Of a DNA stretch of 48,575 nucleotides, positions 14,839 to 22,076 are shown piece after piece. The notes beneath the pieces were generated by a model. The model was not told the origin of the DNA, searched no databases, and was given only the letters and a program-made list of their open reading frames with translations. The position numbers and the translations under genes were made by a program. Within the stretch, counting starts at the first letter, position 1; each line of letters starts with the position of its first letter. This DNA is from an uncultured Psychroflexus sp. (GTDB taxonomy: Bacteria; Bacteroidota; Bacteroidia; Flavobacteriales; Flavobacteriaceae): the NCBI GenBank assembly GCA_913056525.1, contig CAJXLO010000007.1:1-48575 (forward strand). Direction: 5' to 3'.

Positions 14839-17712
14839 TTATTCTTTTAGCAATTTAATTGTATCCACTCGATCATTATTCACCACTTTGATAAAATAAA
14901 TTCCTTTTGCCAGATCACGTACCTGGAATCTATGGTTCATACTGAATCTTCCGCTGAAGGACCTTACTTTCTGACCATTTGCATTGAAAATGTCAACTTT
15001 TTGGGCTTCTGTGTTCAATGAAAAATGATCTGTTGATGGATTCGGATATAAAGCCAAATTGCTCATTTCGTTATCCTCAATGCTCAACACTTCAGTCTCT
15101 TTATTTCCTAAGACAAGAAATTCGCCAGGATCAAGAGTTATCGTTGACTGTGAGTTCGGATAAGTTGTGTTTCCGGTTGGGTCCATCAGGTCATACCATG
15201 TGTTCGTCACACCACTCGGGAAGTTAGTGTTTACAGTCTGCGGGAACACATCAAAATTTGAAAGTACAATAACATTTTTTACTTCATCTGATGGAATGGA
15301 GTTATCGAATATATCGATCCTAGGTGTAAAATCTCCAGATGATGAGGTTATCGCATAATCTCCTTCAAAAACCGGTTCTTCTGTTTTTAGCTTATGTAAC
15401 TTTGACCAATCCTCATATATCTGACCACGGACGGGATCGGATAGCCAATTCTCATTCCATTGTGGTTGTGGTTTTGTGTCTAACTTACAATCACCATCAT
15501 TTCCACCTGGTAGATTCACACTACCATTTGTACAAGTAAAGATTGAATTATCCATACCGAGGTCACCAAAATGCCAGATCATTTTTGGACCAGGCACTAA
15601 AACTGAAACAGCACCTAACGCGGACATTCTAGATAATGCAACATCAATGTTTTGGACATTATGATTTGCATTACTTGTATTGCCAAATTGAATGTTCTTA
15701 TACATTAATCTTTCCTCGTCATGGCTTTCAGCATATCCTAAAAGCCTTGGTTCTTGAAAGCCACGGCTTGAGTGGCCCATTCTCGTAATGTTTTTATCAC
15801 CATTCTGACCCATGGTCAGCTCATTGTATCTATCTGTCATCTTACCCCACAACATGATACCTTTGCCTTCACTGATCCGGTAATCAGCCCATTGCTGCTC
15901 TTCAAAATCCTGTCCTAAATGCTCAAATATCACATAGTGCGAATCATCTAGCGACCAGGAATAATCTGCATAATCTTGAAGTACGTCTACACGGTCTTGC
16001 TGGTATGAATTGGTACAACCCGTATCACTAGGAGAGCAATTTTGCGTAAATCCTTTAGTAAGGTCCCATCGGAATCCGTCTATTTTGAACTCTTCGATCC
16101 AGTGTTCAATTACTCTTTCAGTATATTGCTGAACTTCTGGAACCTGATGATTATAATCTAAACCTACATTGTAACTGTGCTTAGGTTCTTCATTAAAATA
16201 AGGGTTCTCAGATGAGACACCACCAAATCCATCGCCGTTCGGGTCTTCCATCCACATTCTTACCATAGGACTTCTGCCGAAGGCATGGTTGAGGACCAGG
16301 TCTAATATCACAGCAATACCATTTTGATGGCACAGGTCAATAAATTCTTTCAATTTATCTTCTGTTCCGTAGAATTTATCCAATGCCATATGATAGGACG
16401 TATTGTATCCCCAGCTTTCATTGCCTTCAAATTCCATGACCGGCATAAGATGAATGGCATTGATATTAAGATTTTTAAAATAGTCTATTTTATCTATAAG
16501 GTCTTGATAGTTTCTGTCTTCATCAAAATCCCTGACCAGAACTTCGTAGATGATGAGATCTTCTTTTTTAGGTTTCTGAAAATCGGTCACTTGCCAGTTG
16601 TATGGAGTTTGACCGGTTTCTAGAACGGTCACTTCAAATTCTGCACCTTCTGGAAAATCGGGAAGGTTCGGATACGTAGTATCTGGTATGAACTCATCAT
16701 CAAAAGATGAAAGTATCAAGTGAGAATAAGGATCTGCTACTTTAACAAGTTCTGGTGAGTCTGGTAAAGGTGTAGTATCTCCTACCCAATACTGATATGT
16801 TTCCTTTTGACCAGGCGTTAAACCGTCAATTTGTAACCAAAACCTATCTTCTGAGGTGTCCCGATTCATGGCATCGCTTTGAGATGGCTGGTAGTTATTA
16901 AAACTACCAGCGACATATACATAATCCTTTCCAGGAGCATAAAGCACTAAGATAGCTGTATTGTCATCAATATAATTAATACCATCTTCTAAATTGGAAG
17001 GAAGTGGTGCGTCATTTACAGTTGGGGCATTTAGAGCACTAAAAGTTCTACTTTGTGATGTATTACCATTAGTCTCAGTAGCCACAAGTTCAAAATAAGT
17101 ATTTTCATTGACCGTGTAACTCGTGCTGAACGAGGTTCCACTTTGTGTATCGTCTACTAAAGTACCATTAGCAAATAGTTCAAAATTTGCTGAAAGTGAA
17201 GTTGTTGCAGAAATAGAAAGATTAGTTCCCTGACTTACAATACTCTGTCCTTCAATAGAAGAATCTAGGAAGAGTTGAAAGCTACCAACGGGAACAAAGA
17301 AATCACTACATCCGTCATCTTTGAATTCCTGAGTGCCATCTTCATTTCTGAATACCATACCTAACTGGGTCACATCGTCGACCTCTTGTGGTGTTAGGTT
17401 GTAATAATTTGAAGGGGTGATGCTTATGGTATATAATCCACCACCAATGGATACCATTTCGCCAACGCCATCGTCTTGACCCCAGTTGCCTACAACATCA
17501 AAGCCAAAAGCATTGCTGTTATCACCAGCACCAGAGTGCATATAAACGGATGAAGGGTTATCAAATCCATTACAATCGGTTTCATCGCTATTTATGTCTA
17601 TTGTTATTGTTATTTGTTCATCAATCTCAAATGTGTTAGGAGTAACTGTAAGTTGTCCCTTGGCGGCACCAAACGAAATAATGAGGATTAAAAGGAGAAT
17701 TATTTTTTTCAT
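14839..17712 (-). CDS. Secreted GH13 alpha-amylase-type enzyme with T9SS sorting domain
   Basis: The ATG at 17712 gives 957 residues starting MKKIILLLILIISFG, a clear signal peptide; an in-frame start 26 codons earlier lies across the upstream terminator and is rejected. After the signal come a starch-binding-like domain (about 22-145), an Ig-like segment (155-230), a CBM48/E-set domain with VYVAGSFNNYQPS (about 235-350), and a GH13 barrel (about 380-760). The catalytic residues are Asp550 (GFRWDLTKG), Glu597 (VIFEHLG) and Asp665 (ESHDEERL), with region I DLVLNH. The last 75 residues are a type A T9SS sorting domain, starting LALYPNPSTDHF and ending GIYFIKVVNND. It should cut starch or glycogen at the cell surface. 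It is the last gene of the susC arm, behind an internal terminator. Confidence 0.93.
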   Translation of the reverse strand: MKKIILLLILIISFGAAKGQLTVTPNTFEIDEQITITIDINSDETDCNGFDNPSSVYMHSGAGDNSNAFGFDVVGNWGQDDGVGEMVSIGGGLYTISITPSNYYNLTPQEVDDVTQLGMVFRNEDGTQEFKDDGCSDFFVPVGSFQLFLDSSIEGQSIVSQGTNLSISATTSLSANFELFANGTLVDDTQSGTSFSTSYTVNENTYFELVATETNGNTSQSRTFSALNAPTVNDAPLPSNLEDGINYIDDNTAILVLYAPGKDYVYVAGSFNNYQPSQSDAMNRDTSEDRFWLQIDGLTPGQKETYQYWVGDTTPLPDSPELVKVADPYSHLILSSFDDEFIPDTTYPNLPDFPEGAEFEVTVLETGQTPYNWQVTDFQKPKKEDLIIYEVLVRDFDEDRNYQDLIDKIDYFKNLNINAIHLMPVMEFEGNESWGYNTSYHMALDKFYGTEDKLKEFIDLCHQNGIAVILDLVLNHAFGRSPMVRMWMEDPNGDGFGGVSSENPYFNEEPKHSYNVGLDYNHQVPEVQQYTERVIEHWIEEFKIDGFRWDLTKGFTQNCSPSDTGCTNSYQQDRVDVLQDYADYSWSLDDSHYVIFEHLGQDFEEQQWADYRISEGKGIMLWGKMTDRYNELTMGQNGDKNITRMGHSSRGFQEPRLLGYAESHDEERLMYKNIQFGNTSNANHNVQNIDVALSRMSALGAVSVLVPGPKMIWHFGDLGMDNSIFTCTNGSVNLPGGNDGDCKLDTKPQPQWNENWLSDPVRGQIYEDWSKLHKLKTEEPVFEGDYAITSSSGDFTPRIDIFDNSIPSDEVKNVIVLSNFDVFPQTVNTNFPSGVTNTWYDLMDPTGNTTYPNSQSTITLDPGEFLVLGNKETEVLSIEDNEMSNLALYPNPSTDHFSLNTEAQKVDIFNANGQKVRSFSGRFSMNHRFQVRDLAKGIYFIKVVNNDRVDTIKLLKE

Positions 17713-17727
17713 CGTTCTTAATTTTAA

Positions 17728-17757
17728 AAAAAGGCTGTCAAAATTGGCAGCCTTTTT
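17728..17757 (-). terminator. Operon-internal Rho-independent terminator before the amylase gene
   Basis: On the plus strand, AAAAAGGCTG (17728-17737) pairs with CAGCCTTTTT (17748-17757) around a 10-nt loop. Read on the minus strand, a run of seven T follows. It lies in the 81-bp gap between the larger susE/F-like gene and the amylase, only 15 nt before the amylase ATG. No separate promoter fits between, so it probably reduces rather than abolishes amylase transcription. Confidence 0.8.
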
Positions 17758-17793
17758 ATTGATTTTCCTATAAAGACCATTTTTATCCAAATA

Positions 17794-19233
17794 TCATTCA
17801 TCGTTCAAAATGAACACATATGAACCATCCAGGTCATTGAACCATATATCATAACCACCTGCTTCAACAGGGATATTCGGCCCATCCTGTGTGCCAAAAC
17901 CTGTAAGTTCTGTATCAGCACCCCAGTTAGTATCCCAGGCATCACCAGCTCTAAATTTAGCTTCACCATCTACTAAGTTGATATCGTTTATATACCATAA
18001 GTGTGGATCGAAAGTTGATTGAGTCATATCAGTATCAGAGCCCCAACCATTTGGGGTAGAACTACCAATAATACCAATGGTAGAATAAGTTGCTGCAGAA
18101 CTTTCATCAAAAGGAACAATAGAATAAGTATTGTTACTGAGATTCATGTTCATGGTATAATAACCTTCGCCATCAACAATTTCGAAAACACCTGGATCTT
18201 GACCGAGATCTTCGCTACTAGCAAGGTCTCCATTCGGTCCGACACCCCATTGTGGTTGCCATCCACCACGTTGTTCCAATACCTTGAACTGACCATTTAA
18301 GAATCTACCGGTATAAGTAAATACATTCGGATCATTGGGGTCTCTTACTAAAGCTGGATTATTATTATCATTATTCCATCCGGGCGCAGTCGCCGCACCT
18401 ACCATAAACAAATTCGTCAAAGGACCGCTGTAAGGAGTAACATCAATGGTGATGGCATCAGATATTCTTTCTATATTGCCATTGGTTGTTTCAACCAGTG
18501 AACTTACCCTAACATCCAAAGAACCTTGTACACTTGCTTCTAAACCAGCGTCTAAAGCAATTTCGTTTAGTTCAAATTGCGTTAGGCTAAGGGAATTATC
18601 AGTGGTCATACCCATTAACTCAACGTTCTCGAAATCAGTTCCGGATAATGAGGCTTCAACGCTGTAATTAACTTCCGTGGGATTATCAGCGGAGAAGTCA
18701 GGGTCGTTCCATGATACCGTTATAGCGTCATCCCCACTTGTATCTCCAGAAAGAACAACAGAAAAAGAGCTATCTGGACTTTGTATTACAGGGTCGTTTT
18801 CAGGATATTTATCAACATTGAAATTAATGATATTGCTTTCTGTTGAATTCGCCACTACACGTACGAAAATAGCTTCGTTTGCAAAGGCTTCCACATCAGC
18901 CTGAGAAAGTGCATTATTGAATTCAGCTACGCTTATCGTAAATGTGTTTTCCGTTGATGTACCTAATACAACCGGGCTAGAGAAATCCTGCGTTGTCGAC
19001 ATTTCAACTGTATATTCGTTAGTTCCTGTCACTTCATCGGTCCAATTAACCGTAAAAGCAGGGTTGTCAGGAACACTGAAGTTCAAGAATATGTTTGGAG
19101 AAGGCGGAACATCAAGCTCAAACACACCTTCGGGTTGAGTGAATCGTAAGTTGTCTTCCTGTTCACAAGCGTTGAAGAACAAAAGCAAACTAAAGATCAA
19201 GCTTAACTTGTAGAATTTAGAAATCGTATTCAT
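17794..19233 (-). CDS. SusE/SusF-like starch-binding outer membrane lipoprotein, long form
   Basis: The 479-residue protein has a lipoprotein signal with Cys23 (FFNACEQED). The acidic residues right after Cys resemble the surface-export signal of Bacteroidota lipoproteins. Two SusE-type FN3-like domains (about 40-145 and 155-265) are followed by two starch-binding modules (about 275-375 and 385-479). The first has FMVGAATAPGWNNDNNNPAL and WQPQWGVG; the second has GSSTPNGWGSDTDM, then DIWFNDLDGSYVFI at the end. The Trp residues fit glucan binding. It should hold starch at the outer surface beside SusCD. The next gene upstream encodes a shorter paralogue lacking one FN3-like domain. Confidence 0.9.
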   Translation of the reverse strand: MNTISKFYKLSLIFSLLLFFNACEQEDNLRFTQPEGVFELDVPPSPNIFLNFSVPDNPAFTVNWTDEVTGTNEYTVEMSTTQDFSSPVVLGTSTENTFTISVAEFNNALSQADVEAFANEAIFVRVVANSTESNIINFNVDKYPENDPVIQSPDSSFSVVLSGDTSGDDAITVSWNDPDFSADNPTEVNYSVEASLSGTDFENVELMGMTTDNSLSLTQFELNEIALDAGLEASVQGSLDVRVSSLVETTNGNIERISDAITIDVTPYSGPLTNLFMVGAATAPGWNNDNNNPALVRDPNDPNVFTYTGRFLNGQFKVLEQRGGWQPQWGVGPNGDLASSEDLGQDPGVFEIVDGEGYYTMNMNLSNNTYSIVPFDESSAATYSTIGIIGSSTPNGWGSDTDMTQSTFDPHLWYINDINLVDGEAKFRAGDAWDTNWGADTELTGFGTQDGPNIPVEAGGYDIWFNDLDGSYVFILNDE

Positions 19234-19244
19234 AATTTAATTTT

Positions 19245-20378
19245 TTAAAAGTTTTGTGGTATAAAAATATATTCACCTGTAAGGTCATTGAACCAAACGT
19301 TGTAATCATCAGCTACCACTATATCAATCGCAGGTCCGTTTTCAGAAGCCATACCTGAGAAAGCTGTATCACCACCCCAAGTTGCACCTGTATTTGTTTC
19401 AAACTGAACACCACCGGTCATTAAACTTACGTTGTTCAAAAACCAAATGTGAGGGTCTAATGAAAGTTGGTTCATTTGAGTATCCGTAGAAATCCCACTG
19501 CCCTGAAGTGTTATACTGGTATATTCTGTTGCGTTCGAAGCATCGTAAGGTTCCATAGAATATGAACCATCTCCAAAATCGATGGTAAAAGTGTAATAAC
19601 CTTCACTTTCAACACCAAATCGACCAGGGTCACTATCTTGTGTTATCGGATTACCTGCAATACCTCCGGATGTTTCTATAGGGTCATTGGGTTCATTGTA
19701 TGTTGTTCCCCACTGAGGTTGCCAAAATCCTTTTGTCTCGATGACCTTAAACCTACCTTCATTAATCCCACCATTCTTTTGAAAGAAGCCTGTATATCTG
19801 TATATATCCGAATTAGAGGCATCCCTGAACAATGCGGGGTTATTGTTGCTATTGTTCCATCCTGCTGCTGTCGCATTTCCAACTAAAAAATAGTCTGTAT
19901 ATGGATAGTTAAAGTAGGGATAAACCTCAAAACTTATGGCGTTTGAAGAAACTTTAAGATCACTTTCAGACCCTAAAGATGAAGTTATCCTTGCATACAT
20001 TGTGTTCCACTCAGAAGGTGGTAATCCAAGGTCAGCAGATGCTGAATTAATCTCTGACATATTCAGTGACACATTCGTTTCTCGAGTTTGAACGGAAGCT
20101 ACAACAAAATTTTCAAAATTTTCATCACTGGAAAATTCTAAAGCATAATTTTCAACCGTAGGCTGTCCATAATCAGCTTTCGTCCATGTAAAGGTTGCAG
20201 CCGGATTATTGGGATTTGATTGGTCAAGCTCTATTTCAGTTATTTCTAATTCTGATAGCGTTACCGGTTCAGAATCACTTACTTTTAATTCATCTGCCGT
20301 TTCATCACAAGAAGTGAAGGAGGCTATCAAGATCAAGCAAATGATACTTATTATATTTTTGTACTGTAAGAATTTCAT
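19245..20378 (-). CDS. susE: SusE-like starch-binding outer membrane lipoprotein, short form
   Basis: The 377-residue lipoprotein has Cys24 in FTSCDETAD, with acidic residues following, consistent with surface display. It contains one SusE-type FN3-like domain (about 40-150) and two starch-binding modules: the first with FLVGNATAAGWNNSNNNPAL and WQPQWGTTY, the second ending VWFNDLTGEYIFI. These motifs align one-to-one with the downstream longer paralogue, showing tandem duplication. It lies 11 bp after susD and 11 bp before the long form, so all are cotranscribed. The likely role is capture of malto-oligosaccharides for the SusC transporter. Confidence 0.9.
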   Translation of the reverse strand: MKFLQYKNIISIICLILIASFTSCDETADELKVSDSEPVTLSELEITEIELDQSNPNNPAATFTWTKADYGQPTVENYALEFSSDENFENFVVASVQTRETNVSLNMSEINSASADLGLPPSEWNTMYARITSSLGSESDLKVSSNAISFEVYPYFNYPYTDYFLVGNATAAGWNNSNNNPALFRDASNSDIYRYTGFFQKNGGINEGRFKVIETKGFWQPQWGTTYNEPNDPIETSGGIAGNPITQDSDPGRFGVESEGYYTFTIDFGDGSYSMEPYDASNATEYTSITLQGSGISTDTQMNQLSLDPHIWFLNNVSLMTGGVQFETNTGATWGGDTAFSGMASENGPAIDIVVADDYNVWFNDLTGEYIFIPQNF

Positions 20379-20389
20379 ATTGATATATT

Positions 20390-22009
20390 TTAATATCCTG
20401 GATTTTGTGTTAAATTTTGATTTGCTGCTAAACTAGCATTAGGTATAGGGAATAATTTTCTAAAATCAGGAGTAGGAACACCTGTTATAGAATTCCCTTT
20501 CAATGTCCATATATATTCAGAACCTGTAAATAAACCAAAACGTATTAGATCTTGTCTTCTATGGGACTCCCAATAAAGTTCTCTTGCACGTTCATCTATA
20601 ATGAAATCTAATGTTAGCTCAGAAGAACTTATATTTTCAGAGCTATCTCCATTAGCCCTTTCACGTAGAGCATTGATATAACCCACAGCTTGCGTTTGGG
20701 ATCCGCTACCACTTCTAAGGTGTGCTTCTGCATACATCAAATAAGCATCAGCCAACCTGAACATAGGGAAATCCACACTGGAGAAGGTCAATTGATTTCC
20801 TACGGTACCATCTGATCTAACATCGGTATACTTTTCTAGGATATAACCCTGATCTTGGTCTACGATGTCATTTATTTCTAATGTACGTTCAGGATTATTA
20901 GCACCTATTATCCTGTTCCTGTCATCTCCACTGAACTCTTGTCCATCAAATAAACTTACGAATTGAGGTGTCAGTCGTATCGCACCACCCCAACCTGCTG
21001 GTTGTACACCTATTTCATCACCGTTTTGTTCAATACTTCCAACTGCACCATTCGTCATGACGGTTGTAGGGCCAAAGGCCTGGGCAAAGTTCTCATCAGC
21101 CGGAATTGGGAAGATGATCTCGTTTTGTGCTCCATTAACATCATTATCAGCTCTGAAATTGTCAATGTAGTTGTCCGTTAAAGAATAACCAGCGTTTATG
21201 ACATTTTCTGTATATTCTAGAGCATCAGCCCATCGAGGAGTTCCTGTGTACACCTCAGCGTTTAAATAGACCTTTGCCAATATCATCCAGGCTACACCCT
21301 TATCAACCCTTCCGTAATCATTCATCATAGGTTCTTCTAGTTCAGGTATGGAAGCCAGAAGTTCTTCTTCCACGAAATTGAAGACTTCCTGACGTGTCAT
21401 TTCTGGACTCTGCGTACTTCCAACAGGGTCTTCTTCTGTAACTAAAGGTGCTTTACCAAACAGGTCCATCATATGATAATAAGAAAGTGCTCTGAGTACT
21501 CTCGCTTCAGCTCTCATTACCGCAACTTCTTGTTTTTTACTGTCGCTCACTCCGCGTGTATTAAGCTTATCCTCTGTTGACTGTCTTAAGAATTCATTGG
21601 CGAAAGCTACACCGGCCATTATCCTACCATAAGCACCTCTAAGGATGACATTCTCTGCCGTCCAGCTAGATCTTTGTACTTCACCAATACCAGGGTCATT
21701 TTCATAAGACCAGACGGCTTCATCCGTCGTGAACGTTTGTAAGTTCATCAATGAACGTCCGTAGGTACTTGTACCCGCATCGAGACCTTCAATATTAGAA
21801 GCAAAAGCACCGCTTGGGCTTGGCACGTTAAGGTTTGCATACACACCACCCAATGCTTTTATATAAGCACTATCTTGTTCATAAAAATCCTCAACAGTAA
21901 ATGCATCATCATCTTGTGGGTCTTGATCGAGCTCATCTTCACAAGAAACCATAAGAGCAATTGCTAAAAGCAATAGTCCTAATAAGGTTTTCTTTTTTTC
22001 TGTTTTCAT
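20390..22009 (-). CDS. susD: RagB/SusD family nutrient-binding outer membrane lipoprotein
   Basis: From the ATG at 22009 (539 residues) the protein begins MKTEKKKTLLGLLLLAIAL with lipobox VSC (Cys23) followed by EDELDQ, a surface-type lipoprotein start. An in-frame ATG seven codons earlier is less convincing. The SusD features are an N-terminal helix region with the QDSAYIKALGGVYANL motif, TPR-like helices with RAEARVLRALSYYHMMDLFGKAPLV, and a C-terminal RagB/SusD domain with FRLADAYLMYAEAHLR, then IDERARELYWESHRRQDLIRF. SusD forms the lid of the SusC barrel and binds glucan. It lies 67 bp downstream of susC. Confidence 0.95.
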   Translation of the reverse strand: MKTEKKKTLLGLLLLAIALMVSCEDELDQDPQDDDAFTVEDFYEQDSAYIKALGGVYANLNVPSPSGAFASNIEGLDAGTSTYGRSLMNLQTFTTDEAVWSYENDPGIGEVQRSSWTAENVILRGAYGRIMAGVAFANEFLRQSTEDKLNTRGVSDSKKQEVAVMRAEARVLRALSYYHMMDLFGKAPLVTEEDPVGSTQSPEMTRQEVFNFVEEELLASIPELEEPMMNDYGRVDKGVAWMILAKVYLNAEVYTGTPRWADALEYTENVINAGYSLTDNYIDNFRADNDVNGAQNEIIFPIPADENFAQAFGPTTVMTNGAVGSIEQNGDEIGVQPAGWGGAIRLTPQFVSLFDGQEFSGDDRNRIIGANNPERTLEINDIVDQDQGYILEKYTDVRSDGTVGNQLTFSSVDFPMFRLADAYLMYAEAHLRSGSGSQTQAVGYINALRERANGDSSENISSSELTLDFIIDERARELYWESHRRQDLIRFGLFTGSEYIWTLKGNSITGVPTPDFRKLFPIPNASLAANQNLTQNPGY

Positions 22010-22076
22010 TTTCAATTGTTTTTGAATCATAATTATAAAATTAAATGATTTATCCTTTTATTCTTTTAAATTGTTC

